Source of the DNA: Gemmatimonadota bacterium
Lineage (GTDB): Bacteria > Latescibacterota > UBA2968 > GCA-2709665
Assembly: GCA_002709665.1 (NCBI GenBank)
Contig: PAQK01000045.1
Location: 83,324-121,393 of the forward strand
Direction of reading: 5' to 3'
DNA: 38,070 nucleotides
Shown: positions 1 through 9,319 of the stretch, in pieces
Layout of the letters: every line of letters starts with the position of its first letter
How positions within the stretch are numbered: position 1 is the stretch's first letter
Notes under the pieces: model-generated
What the model saw: only the letters and a program-made list of their open reading frames with translations
Databases searched by the model: none
What the model was told of the DNA's origin: nothing
Translations under genes and position numbers: made by a program

Positions 1-185
1 AAGTATCCCCAGATTCCCTTTTCCTTTCCGCCATAACCGTACAACAACCCCCTCATCTCATCCGTGTTTGCGCGTGAGGCAGGCGTGCCGGATAAGTTGA
101 TTCCTAAGAGAAGATCCCTGCGAGTCTTTGTGACGGATGTCCCTAAATCATAATCAGGCCGCATCTTCGCCTCACAAAGGAAGTC

Positions 186-395
186 TCACGTGCGCCAATT
201 GCTTCTCCACCCTTTCCGGTCCAGGTTGTAGGCCGATTGAGTTGAGCCGTAGGCTGCCGCGAAGGCTACGAAATCGGAGAAGTCCATTGTCCCACTGCTG
301 TCAAAATCGCCGGCTGCGTTTGTCTGATTCCCGGCAATGTCCGCAACGCCGAAATGCAGTGAGAATACGAATAGAACCAGTATTCGTGCACTCAT
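186..395 (-). CDS. Very short secreted protein: signal peptide plus one dockerin/EF-hand-like motif; probably a truncated remnant
   Basis: 69-aa ORF MSARILVLFVFSLHFGVADIAGN... then GDFDSSGTMDFSDFVAFAAAYGSTQSAYNLD; AGGAGGT Shine-Dalgarno just upstream of the ATG on the minus strand; same module as in the ORF at 37552-38070. Confidence 0.5.
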   Translation of the reverse strand: MSARILVLFVFSLHFGVADIAGNQTNAAGDFDSSGTMDFSDFVAFAAAYGSTQSAYNLDRKGWRSNWRT

Positions 396-565
396 CGAGA
401 CCTCCTAAGACAAACATAGCCCCACCGGTAAGGGTGGGGCCATTGGGAATTTGGACCGAACAATTCCATCTAAAAAAATACCGTATTCACTGACCAGGGG
501 CAAGGTGTTGCAAGTGGCCAGTGATCAAGGAGCCTGTGCCGAAAAAGTGATTCGAGTGGAGAAGC

Positions 566-955
566 TCAGTCGATGAGGGCAATGGCCTCTACTTGAATGA
601 GCTGGTCTGTGTAGAATAACACAGGAACTTCGAGAAGAGTCGCCGGGGGTGCCTGGCTAGATATGTATTCGTCGCGCACCTCTTTGGACACAGGAAAGTC
701 CTCCATTGAAGTAATCCAGGTCGTGAGTTTGACGAGACTATCGAAGGAACCGTTGGACTCGGTCAGGAGTTGGCTGAGTCTTCGGAAGATCACCCTGGTT
801 TGTCCGCGGATGTCCCCTGGGGAGATAACAACACCTTCAGGATTCACGGGAGCGATCGTCGGAAGAAATAGGAGGTGGCCGCTCTCGCACCGTGTGGCCA
901 TTTTGTAATTGGCGAGGGGTTGGGCGGTTGCCGGGATCAGGGTTATGTGGGGCAT
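566..955 (-). CDS. RidA family (YjgF/YER057c/UK114) protein, single domain
   Basis: 129 aa; ...FDSLVKLTTWITSMEDFPVSKEVRDEYISSQAPPATLLEVPVLFYTDQLIQVEAIALID matches the RidA C-terminal pattern. Confidence 0.85.
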   Translation of the reverse strand: MPHITLIPATAQPLANYKMATRCESGHLLFLPTIAPVNPEGVVISPGDIRGQTRVIFRRLSQLLTESNGSFDSLVKLTTWITSMEDFPVSKEVRDEYISSQAPPATLLEVPVLFYTDQLIQVEAIALID

Positions 956-963
956 GAAGGAGC

Positions 964-1005
964 GTCCGGTGTTCGGCGTCGGAGGTCCGGTGTTGCGGGT
1001 GGATC
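964..1005 (+). repeat. Heptanucleotide tandem array upstream of ridA
   Basis: GTCCGGT GTTCGGC GTCGGAG GTCCGGT GTTGCGG GTGGATC. Confidence 0.6.
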
Positions 1006-1181
1006 CGCGGCCGGCGTGGTGATCTGCTAACCAATAGTTGCTGCTTTTTGGTTCGGTGTCAAGCAGGCTGGCGGCGACCGGGGGGCCGCATCGATGGAAA
1101 TCTGGTTGTGCGTTTTACCAGAGCGCGATGGTGCCCGGGTGATGGATTAAGATTCATCGGGCTGGACGGACACGCAGGTCC

Positions 1182-1904
1182 CTACGGTACCGCCGCAACA
1201 ATTTCTATCTCAACCAGGTATTCAGGTTGTGCGAGTTTCTGGACCCCCAGGAGTGTTGCTGCAGGGAAGTCGTTTCTGTAGAATCCGGCGCGAACTGGTG
1301 CCCCCTCGGCGTGCCAGCCTTCCATATCCCGAACCCACATTGTCTCTCTGACCAAGTTGGCCGATGTCGCTCCTGCTGTCTGCAAGATGTCTTTGATGTT
1401 CGCGTAGGCCTGTTCCGTCTGTTTTCCAATGTCATCGGCGTCAAAGGACCCGTCCGGACGATTGCCTACCTGGCCTGCCGCGAAGATGAGGCGACCGCCG
1501 TTGACGATAACCCCCTGGGCGTAGTCGATTCCTTGGTACTCTACGCTGTATTTGGTAAGCAGCGGTGAGTCCTCGAGCGATCCACCGAGGTCTGCAACGA
1601 GTTCGACTTCGATACACATTTCCGGGTCGGCGAGGCAGGATACGACAATGTCTGAGGTGGCGGGAGGTCGTTTATTGAAAGCACTGAGAGATATCGGCAG
1701 ACCAGAGGAATTGAATTCGTCCGGGTTGGTCAGGTAGGCATTCTGTTTGATCACCCCAGAGAAGTCAGTGCCCGCGTGAGCAAGAACGGCAGACAATCGG
1801 TCGAAAACTCGGCGAGATTGAGCAGCCATTCCACCAGAAACAACCGGTCCATCGGGACTTCGCCCCGTCATTCCAGAGGTGAAGAGGAGACGCTTAGGGC
1901 TCAT
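1182..1904 (-). CDS. RidA family protein with two tandem RidA-like domains
   Basis: Start re-assigned to ATG at 1904 (GGAG upstream): MSPKRLLFTSGMTGRSPDG...; second half ...RLIFAAGQVGNRPDGSFDADDIGKQTEQAYANIKDILQTAGAT...PVRAGFYRNDFPAATLLGVQKLAQPEYLVEIEIVAAVP is also RidA-like. Confidence 0.85.
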   Translation of the reverse strand: MSPKRLLFTSGMTGRSPDGPVVSGGMAAQSRRVFDRLSAVLAHAGTDFSGVIKQNAYLTNPDEFNSSGLPISLSAFNKRPPATSDIVVSCLADPEMCIEVELVADLGGSLEDSPLLTKYSVEYQGIDYAQGVIVNGGRLIFAAGQVGNRPDGSFDADDIGKQTEQAYANIKDILQTAGATSANLVRETMWVRDMEGWHAEGAPVRAGFYRNDFPAATLLGVQKLAQPEYLVEIEIVAAVP

Positions 1905-2046
1905 ATTTTTTGGAGCTCCACCAAGGCAGATGGACAAAGGGGGTGAGATTCTACCCAAACAAGGTGGCTCTGTTGCATGAATATTGGGTCTGGCACAGGT
2001 TTGGATATTACTTACGACCGTATATCTCAAACGGCTTGAGATTCCG

Positions 2047-2355
2047 CTATCGCACTTCCAAGGCTTGTTGCATGCTCGCCAGCGCAGCGCGTTCGGCCTC
2101 AAGGGCCTTGGAAAGGAGATCGGTCCCTCGCGACAGGTCCGGTTCCGCCTCAACAAAAAGGGCGCGCAACGCGTCGATCTTCGCGATCGCTTTGGTCGGT
2201 TCGTATCGGATTCTCCGGTCGCCTGGGAACGGTTTCTTATGGTCATGTTCACCCGTCATGATTTCCGCCGGGATCCCGTCGTTATCCTGGAGGGCTTTAC
2301 AGAATCCGGTCCCGACCAGGTAATGGATACATTCGATACATTGTCGCGATGTCAT
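2047..2355 (-). CDS. Small phage-type protein, prophage remnant
   Basis: ATG at 2355 overlaps (ATGA) the stop of the upstream fragment; MTSRQCIECIHYLVGTGFCKALQDNDGIPAEIMTGEHDHKKPFPGDRRIRYEP has the pattern C..C...C...GIP.EI..G..DH..P.PGD..I.YEP seen downstream of phage minor-head genes. Confidence 0.5.
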   Translation of the reverse strand: MTSRQCIECIHYLVGTGFCKALQDNDGIPAEIMTGEHDHKKPFPGDRRIRYEPTKAIAKIDALRALFVEAEPDLSRGTDLLSKALEAERAALASMQQALEVR

Positions 2356-2534
2356 GGCTTCGTCCTTACAGCGTCGGCGATTTCCTTTACGACTTCCAGA
2401 ATTTGCGCCGGTATAAGATTCGCCTGGACGATATGGTACGCGGCCCAAGCTTCGGCGAATACTTCTTTTGTATTCGTACTCGCGTAATCGGACAGCGCCT
2501 TACGCGCCAGGCGCGCCCAACTTCCCGTCCGCAA
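2352..2534 (-). pseudogene. C-terminal fragment of a phage head-morphogenesis (Mu gpF/SPP1 gp7-like) protein
   Basis: ...ALSDYASTNTKEVFAEAWAAYHI... resembles the S.YA.TN..E.FAE.WA.Y C-terminus of such phage proteins; only a TTG start, in-frame TAA immediately upstream, AT-rich DNA beyond. Confidence 0.4.
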
Positions 2535-2663
2535 TGTTGTTTATTCTATGTAAATATATTTTAATAAAAACTGTTAAGTAAAAAAACCAATTTCAATTTT
2601 GAACAATAGTGCTCATAAGCTCAAAGTTTCTGGCGAAAAGATTATTAGTCGTTGGTTAGACAA

Positions 2664-2700
2664 AAAAAGAGGGGACCCGATGGGAGGGTCCCCTCTTTTT
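2664..2700 (-). terminator. Bidirectional intrinsic terminator closing the pheS-pheT-S9-Gfo/Idh operon
   Basis: Perfect 15-bp inverted repeat AAAAAGAGGGGACCC / GGGTCCCCTCTTTTT with 7-nt loop and A/T runs on both sides. Confidence 0.9.
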
Positions 2701-2716
2701 ACACACCCTAGGATGG

Positions 2717-3718
2717 TCAGATCACCGCAACGTCCACCCAGCCACCCATTTTATTCGACTGGTAACACGCCTCCATAATTGCCACGGCATCAGCTGCACT
2801 CGCCAGGTCATTCTGCAGCTCCTCCTGGCTGATCTTACCCTCGATAGCCGCAACTAGGCGATCCACCCGGGTGGGTTTCTCATCCCCTTTGGCGACGGTC
2901 TCCACTTCTTTGCCTGGAGCCGCAGTGACGAACCCCTGGTCAGGGTGCTGAAAGAGGGTCCCTTCGCTCCCGGTGATCTCCAGTCCACTGAGTCCTCCGG
3001 TTTGCACCCAGGAGGCCTCGATTGTTCCCAGCGCGCCATTCTTAAATCGAAGGAGCGCCAGACCGTTGTCGTCCACGTCCGAGTAAATTCCGGAGACGTT
3101 GCTGATTGTTGCGAAGGCGCTTTGGACAGGTCCCAGAATCGTGCGCAGCAGGTGCACTGCGTGAGTGCCCATATCCATAAATGCGCCACCTCCCGCGAGC
3201 TCCGGATCCGCGAACCAGGCGAGGTCCGGCGAGTCGAACCAGTGTCCGTAAGCAGCGTGGTGGGCGTTCCGGTATCGGGCGTGCGTAATGTTCCCCAGGT
3301 CTCCGGAAGCGACCTTCGTAATGACTCCCTGGAGATCCGCTGAGAAGGGTTGGAAATAACCCATATGCACCACTGTTCCGTGTTCCCTGGCCAGGCCAAC
3401 GGCTTCGATTGCCTCAGCGGTTGTTGTCGTAAAAGGCTTTTCGCAAAAGATGGGTTTGCCTGAGGGGATTGCAGCCTTGAGGAGTGGCAGGTGCCTGGTG
3501 TTTTCAGCACAGACGATGAATCCATCCACGTCATCTCTGGATATGGTGGCTTCGAGATTGTCGGTCCACTCAGTGTCGCATTCCTTTGCGAACCGTTGAC
3601 CTCGTTCGGGCATATCATCCCAAATCGCGACCAAATTGCAATCCGGTTTCTCGGAGACCGCTTTCAAGAATCCTTTGGTGTGCGAGTGCGCTGCGGATAG
3701 AAAGACAATGTTGGGCAT
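2717..3718 (-). CDS. Gfo/Idh/MocA family oxidoreductase
   Basis: 333 aa; ...CEKPFTTTTAEAIEAVGLAREHG... and GGGAFMDMGTHAVHLLRTILG motifs. Confidence 0.9.
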   Translation of the reverse strand: MPNIVFLSAAHSHTKGFLKAVSEKPDCNLVAIWDDMPERGQRFAKECDTEWTDNLEATISRDDVDGFIVCAENTRHLPLLKAAIPSGKPIFCEKPFTTTTAEAIEAVGLAREHGTVVHMGYFQPFSADLQGVITKVASGDLGNITHARYRNAHHAAYGHWFDSPDLAWFADPELAGGGAFMDMGTHAVHLLRTILGPVQSAFATISNVSGIYSDVDDNGLALLRFKNGALGTIEASWVQTGGLSGLEITGSEGTLFQHPDQGFVTAAPGKEVETVAKGDEKPTRVDRLVAAIEGKISQEELQNDLASAADAVAIMEACYQSNKMGGWVDVAVI

Positions 3719-3766
3719 TGGGAACTCCTTTTCAAGTTTCTTTGGTAGTGGGAATCGGACCCGCCG

Positions 3767-5704
3767 TCAATCTGACTTGAGGTACCGATCGAACCAGTCG
3801 ATGTGACGCTGTATGAAATCCTGTATGTGCACAGGCTTGGATATTCCGTGTCCCTCTCCTGAGTAGCGAATGAACTCGGCCGGCACACGGAGTTTCTTGA
3901 GGGCGATATAGAACTCCTCCCCCTGACCGATCGGGACGTCGTGGTCCACTTCACCGTGGGTGAGCAGCAGCGGTGTTCTGGTATTTGCGACGTGGGCGAT
4001 CGGTGATCTGTCCCAATAGGCGTCGTGGGTCTCCCAGGGCTTTCCGCCGAATTCGTATTCCATCAAGAGTTGGTACATCGAAGTGCCATAAAAGCTGATG
4101 TGATTGCTGAGGCTCGCCTGCGACACGCCAGCCTTGAAACGGTCGGTCTGGGTGACGACCCAGTTGGTCATAAATCCGCCGTAGCTGCCGCCGAAAACTC
4201 CGAGGCGCTCAGGGTTGATCCAGGAATTCTGTTCGATGGCCGCGTCCAGGCCGATCATCAGGTCCCGGTAGTCGCCCCCGCCCCAGTCGTCGACACATCC
4301 GTCGGCGAACGCCTGTCCGTATCCGGAGCTTCCTCGCGGATCGATATAGACTACGGCGTAGCCCGCCCCTGCCAGAGCCAGATGGCTGAGTCGGAAACCG
4401 TGACCGTGAGACCCATGGGGACCGCCGTGGATTGACAGGAGTGCAGGATAGGTTTCGTCTTCGGTGAATCCTGTGGGTCTTAGAATCCAGCCTTGCACTT
4501 TGAGGTCGTCGAAGGTGCTGAACCAAAAGGGTTCGGAGGGAGCAAGACTGACCTCGCGGGACCATTTCGAGTTGAATGAGGTGAGTACTTTACCAGTTTC
4601 AGTGGTGAGGTCGACCGAATGCAGTTCGTCTGGGATATACTCACAGTTCCGCGCGAATACAAGTCGCTCACTGTTGAGACTGAAGCCTGAGATCTGGCTC
4701 GCACCCTGAGTGATCTGCTCGACGTTGCCACCGTCAGACGGCACGCGGTAGATCCGGCGTGTCCCCTGGTCAATTGCAGAAAAGTAGATGTGCTTCGAGT
4801 CAAGAGGCCACGTGGGTGAGCTCGATCGCCTGTCCAGACTTCCGCTGAGTTTGACCGGGACTCCCCCCTCGGCGGGCACGCGGTAGATCTCGGTATTTCC
4901 CGCAGGACTGTCCTTGGAGGCATTGCCCCGATCAGAGGCCGCACAGGCGATCCACCTCCCGTCCGGTGACCAGGCTGGGGAGAACTCGGGGCCGGGCGTG
5001 TCAGTGATTCGCCGTGTTTCGCCGGAATTGATCACAACAGCGAAGAGGTCGTTGTTGGCGTTGTTGTCCCAGTCGCCCGTGCGATTGCTGACGAAGGCGA
5101 TTTCCCTGCTGTCCGGCGACCAGCTCAGGGAGTGATCGTCCTGGTCGCCCTGAGTGAGTTGCTTCGAGTCGCCGCCGTGGACAGGGGTGATCCAGATATG
5201 TGTAGGTTGATTTGGATTGAAGCCGCCCGACCACTTGTAGAACGTGCGGTCGATGACTTTCATATCATTCGCAGGGGTGACTTCCTCTGTTTCCACATTT
5301 CCACGGGTGACGCAGGCGATCCATTTGCCGTCCGGAGACCAGGCGTGACCGTTGTTCGCCCAGAGCGCTCCCCCGAGGCCGGCTTTGAAGTCCGTGAGCT
5401 ACCGGGGATCGCCCCCTGCGAGATCGAGGATCCAGATCTGGGATTTTCCGCTTCTGTTGCTGGTAAAGGAAAGCCTGGTTCCGTCTGGGGACCACTGGGG
5501 TGAGTTGTCGCGCTTATCGCTGTGGGTGAGCTGGCGGGGTGCTCCTCCGTCCAGTTCGAGGAGATAAATGTTAGTCCCGACCTTGTTGGATTCGCGATCG
5601 GGACGGGAGACCTGGAAGAGAACCCGGGTTCCGTCCGGAGAGATCTGCGGTCTGGCGACGCCGGTGATTCGAAACAGGTCGTCAGGTGTGACGGATCTGC
5701 TCAT
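3767..5704 (-). pseudogene. S9 family prolyl oligopeptidase/acylaminoacyl-peptidase, one in-frame TAG at 5401-5399
   Basis: Two same-frame ORFs (5399-5704 and 3767-5296); reading through gives ...LAGGDPR*LTDFKAGLGGALWANNGHAWSPDGKWIACVTRGNVETEEV...; C-terminal catalytic part with GGSYGGFMTNW intact. Confidence 0.75.
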
Positions 5705-5721
5705 GTATCACCTTACCTGTG

Positions 5722-7401
5722 TCAGGGATTAGCGATCTCTACATTTACTTCGAACACACTCACTGGGACGGCGATTCCCCAGGTTTCCAGGGCCTCCGGG
5801 TGCACCTCGCCAATGATCCCGTAGACGTGGCCGTCTTTGACGATTTCACCTGCTCGGCCAGGCAGGTAAGTGGGGTGATCGACAGGATTGAGTGTGTACT
5901 CAATTTGGAGATAGTAGGCCAGCGCTTCCAGGTGGCTCTGGATGTCAGAGAGATTCGCCTCCGCGTGAGCTTCCATTACGGAGAGGCGGATCTCCGTAAT
6001 GGTGCCGTAGGAGTTGTCGGGGGCGAGTACTGAAACTTCCCCGACCTCAAAGATACGGTGTGGATAGATTGCCCTTCGGCTTATCCCTTCGATTCTCAGG
6101 AGTCCGGGGATCAACGAGGATCGGACAGCGCTGTAATGGTCCGACATTGGATTGGAGATTTCGACGACTGCTGCGTCGGGATTTCGCATACGAGTCGAAA
6201 GATCGCCCCTGGATGTGAGGATCGGGAGGAGGAATTCCTGGAATCCACAGCCTACCATAAGGTTACGGAATTTGTCGGACAGGTCCTCCTGGGGTGCTGG
6301 CTTGCCGACAGTGAAGTCATGTGGCATTTCGGGCTCGAAGGCATCGTAGCCGGTTGCGACAATGATGTCTTCGATGAGGTCGACCGGGTGCATAATGTCG
6401 TCTCTGTACGGTGCGGGTCTTGCCTGAATCGTTTGTTCATCGATGCTGACATCGCGGTAGCCCATAGCCACCAGAGCACTGGTAACTTGATCGGCCTGCA
6501 ACTCACCGCCGATCATCCGATTGACTTCCTTCAGGTCGACCTGAATGCTTTCCGTTATGTCTACAGGGCATTGGATCTCTTTACCCCAAGGGGTGTCGTA
6601 AGGATATTTGACGGTAACCGGGAGGATCTTTCCGCCACGGTCTGCCATATTTACGGCCATTATGGCGATCGAGAGCAGGACAGCATCGAGCTCGGTGCCC
6701 GTTGCCTCGCAGAACAGAAACGAGTCACCAACTTCTACACGACCAAGCGTTTGGCTGTTGATTACTGGAGGCATCGAGAGGACCTCGCCACGATTGTCCC
6801 GGATAAGCGGGAATTGTTCGAAGGCCTCCAGCAGATGTGCGTAGACCTTTCCCGTGGGGTGATCACTCAGAATTTGCCGAAGGTCCATTTCTGATTCCGA
6901 TTCCAGGGGGACAAATCGTGTGGTGCCCGGATCGACCGCGTCGAACTTGACAGGGAATTCGATGTCAAAAGCATCGTAAATGCCGATGGCCACAACATTC
7001 CTGCCGCGACCGTAGCCGTCCGCCAGTTTCTCCTGCGTTTCAATGAGCTGCTCGAGGACGGCGTAGTCCACTTGTATACCCTCGCAAGCGAAAGCGGCGA
7101 TATAGGGTCGAATCGATTGCAGCCCGGAATCGACAATAAGCTCACGTTCCCGAGCCGGTCCCTCGAAGAAGGAATACACCTCGTGCCGCCCATTCCGATA
7201 TCCCTTCAACAGCCGGGCAAGTCCTTCGGACGACCACAAATCAGGTCGGTTGGTATCCTTGAGCTGCACACGAAGATGTGACTCATCCTCTACCTTCACC
7301 TCCGCCTTCGCAGTCTCCAGCGCAGTCTCGAGTTCAGGCAGATCGTAGGACCTTCCTGCAAGCTTTTCGAGGTCTTCTTTTATGACAGATATTGTAGGCA
7401 T
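5722..7401 (-). CDS. pheT: Phenylalanine--tRNA ligase beta subunit, archaeal/eukaryal type
   Basis: Start re-assigned to ATG at 7401: MPTISVIKEDLEKLAGRSYDLPELETALETAKAEV...; about 559 aa, the compact archaeal-type length; ...VDLIEDIIVATGYDAFEPEMPHDFTVGKP... typical. Confidence 0.88.
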   Translation of the reverse strand: MPTISVIKEDLEKLAGRSYDLPELETALETAKAEVKVEDESHLRVQLKDTNRPDLWSSEGLARLLKGYRNGRHEVYSFFEGPARERELIVDSGLQSIRPYIAAFACEGIQVDYAVLEQLIETQEKLADGYGRGRNVVAIGIYDAFDIEFPVKFDAVDPGTTRFVPLESESEMDLRQILSDHPTGKVYAHLLEAFEQFPLIRDNRGEVLSMPPVINSQTLGRVEVGDSFLFCEATGTELDAVLLSIAIMAVNMADRGGKILPVTVKYPYDTPWGKEIQCPVDITESIQVDLKEVNRMIGGELQADQVTSALVAMGYRDVSIDEQTIQARPAPYRDDIMHPVDLIEDIIVATGYDAFEPEMPHDFTVGKPAPQEDLSDKFRNLMVGCGFQEFLLPILTSRGDLSTRMRNPDAAVVEISNPMSDHYSAVRSSLIPGLLRIEGISRRAIYPHRIFEVGEVSVLAPDNSYGTITEIRLSVMEAHAEANLSDIQSHLEALAYYLQIEYTLNPVDHPTYLPGRAGEIVKDGHVYGIIGEVHPEALETWGIAVPVSVFEVNVEIANP

Positions 7402-7427
7402 AGACAAAGTCCTTAAAGCAAGAATGC

Positions 7428-7448
7428 GTCGTGAGTCAAGAGTCGGAC
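7428..7448 (+). repeat. Heptanucleotide tandem array, pheT-pheS spacer
   Basis: GTCGTGA GTCAAGA GTCGGAC. Confidence 0.5.
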
Positions 7449-7544
7449 CCGACCTCACCCACAGGCGGGAGTGTGTCTGGAGTTCCACATTTTCATGATC
7501 AACCTGTTCAGTTCCTCAGATAGCATCCGGGGGCTGGAGTTGGC

Positions 7545-7572
7545 TTTCGACGCTCGACCCAGGACCCTCGAC
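7545..7572 (-). repeat. Heptanucleotide tandem array, pheT-pheS spacer, opposite orientation
   Basis: Minus strand GTCGAGG GTCCTGG GTCGAGC GTCGAAA. Confidence 0.55.
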
Positions 7573-7578
7573 TATCCT

Positions 7579-9153
7579 TCACCCTCTCTCATTGCGAACA
7601 AAGTCGAGGTCTGAGCTGAACAAATCCCGAATGTCATCTATCCCCAGGGCGACCATAGCCATTCTGTCCACGCCAAGTCCCCAGGCGATGACGGGGACAT
7701 TGACGCCAAGCGGACGCGTGAGTTCCGGCCGGAACAGTCCGGCTCCGCCCAGCTCGATCCATCCGAGGGTAGGGTGCTTGGCCTGGAGTTCGACGGAGGG
7801 CTCAGTGAAGGGAAAGTAGTCCGGTACGTATCTTACTTCCTCTGATTGGGCGATCTCCAGGGCGAACAGTTTAAGCAGGCCCAGGAGGCTCCTGAAGTTG
7901 ATGGATTCGCCGAGCACGATGCCTTCCACCTGAAAGAAGTCGGCGGAGTGCGTGGCATCCACGTCGTCCTGCCGGAAACAGCGAGCGATCCCGAAGTACT
8001 TGCCTGGAATGTTCGGTCCCGAGGCGAGCGTGCGAGCGGAAAGGGCTGTTCCCTGGCTGCGCAAGAGCAGCTGGCGCGATCGCTCCGGGTTGAATTCGTA
8101 TCGCCAGCCACGCGAGCCCGTGTCTCCGCCAGTGCTGTGAGCTTCTGCGACATTGGAGAAGTAGGGTTCCTCCACCCTGTCTGAATGGGTCGGCTCCTTG
8201 ACGTAATAGGCGTCGTGGATATTCCGAGCCGCGTGGAACTGGGGCATATACAGTGCGTCCATATTCCAGAATTCAGTTTCGACTAGGGGGCCTTTCATCT
8301 CCTCAAAACCGAGGGCGAGCAGTTTGCGCCTGGTGCTGTCCAGATACGCCCGGTAGGGGTGGTGGCGGCCTATCGTGATCCTTGGGGGTTTGATGCTGAG
8401 GTCATACCGACGGAAGTCGACCCCTTTCCATTCCCCTGATTGAAGCATCTCTGAGGTGAGCCGTGAGACTTCCTCGCCGGTGAGGTTGGCTTCGAGGATT
8501 CCCTGGAGCGTCTGCAGACCTGAGTCAGTCAGCCGATAGGAGCGTGTAGCGCGCTCCTCCACGCGAACCGGCGCTTTCCCCTTGCCACGCTTTGTCGTCT
8601 TAGCGCTAATGTACTCCTGGATCTCTTCGGGGAAATCCCCGAGGTCGAAGGTGGCTTCTTTACCCGCTTCCTGGAAGGGACCAAATAGCCCGGGCACCAG
8701 TCGCTCGGTATAAAAGGCCGCCCTGTCTGTATCTGCGATTTCGATGGCCGGCCCCTTCTGGTCGATGATTCTTTCTCCCTTCAGACTGCCAAAGGCGCTT
8801 CCCCAGTCACCTCGGTCAAAACGGGTGTCCGACTGCAGGTCTTTGAGCGTGGTTGATGGATCTTTGCCAACCTGCAGCAAGAGAGCGGTCTCCGGGGTGG
8901 CCCCCACATCCGCCTGTGCGACTCCCAGTTCGGTTAGGGAGACCACCGAGACGGTTAGCTCCTGGGAGATTTCGACCAGGTCCTTGGAGATCAGCCATTC
9001 AATCGCCCGACGCACTTGCCCCGGACCGATGCCCGCGGCCTCCGGCAATGTGGTATCCGTCTGCTCGTCCTCCTCCTTACCTTCATAGACACGAAGCGTC
9101 TGGATTTCGAGCGCGTGCAATGAGGAGAGATCTATTTTAGATTCTTGTGTCAC
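7579..9153 (-). CDS. pheS: Phenylalanine--tRNA ligase alpha subunit, archaeal/eukaryal type with N-terminal winged-helix region
   Basis: 524 aa, GTG start with AAGGAG upstream; GFEEMKGPLVETEFWNMDALYMPQFHAARNIHDAYYV, RCFRQDDVDATHSADFFQVEG and GLGVDRMAMVALGIDDIRDL motifs. Confidence 0.9.
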   Translation of the reverse strand: MTQESKIDLSSLHALEIQTLRVYEGKEEDEQTDTTLPEAAGIGPGQVRRAIEWLISKDLVEISQELTVSVVSLTELGVAQADVGATPETALLLQVGKDPSTTLKDLQSDTRFDRGDWGSAFGSLKGERIIDQKGPAIEIADTDRAAFYTERLVPGLFGPFQEAGKEATFDLGDFPEEIQEYISAKTTKRGKGKAPVRVEERATRSYRLTDSGLQTLQGILEANLTGEEVSRLTSEMLQSGEWKGVDFRRYDLSIKPPRITIGRHHPYRAYLDSTRRKLLALGFEEMKGPLVETEFWNMDALYMPQFHAARNIHDAYYVKEPTHSDRVEEPYFSNVAEAHSTGGDTGSRGWRYEFNPERSRQLLLRSQGTALSARTLASGPNIPGKYFGIARCFRQDDVDATHSADFFQVEGIVLGESINFRSLLGLLKLFALEIAQSEEVRYVPDYFPFTEPSVELQAKHPTLGWIELGGAGLFRPELTRPLGVNVPVIAWGLGVDRMAMVALGIDDIRDLFSSDLDFVRNERG

Positions 9154-9179
9154 CTGAGAACTCCTTGTTGGATCAAATC

Positions 9180-9207
9180 GACGACGGACGATAGACCGTG
9201 GACAACG
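9180..9207 (+). repeat. Heptanucleotide tandem array in pheS leader
   Basis: GACGACG GACGATA GACCGTG GACAACG. Confidence 0.6.
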
Positions 9208-9319
9208 AAATCAAAAGCTCATTCCGCAGACTTCGAGTGCCTGGAACAACCGAAGGTTGCGGAAGGTGTATTGGGAAGCAATGACATATCCTTCCTGTGG
9301 TTAGTGGTTCTCCTACCCT

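Noticed and set aside
419-440. GCCCCACC-GGTAAG-GGTGGGGC hairpin as an intrinsic terminator
   Set aside because: No T-run on either side; lies in the 5' untranslated region of the 186-395 ORF, function unclear.
1910-2487. Plus-strand ORFs 1910-2323 and 1984-2487
   Set aside because: They overlap the minus-strand phage-type ORFs, have no recognisable domains, and look like antisense artefacts.
5132-8184. Numerous plus-strand ORFs opposite the S9 peptidase, pheT and pheS
   Set aside because: Mirror-frame ORFs of confidently assigned minus-strand genes; no family motifs.
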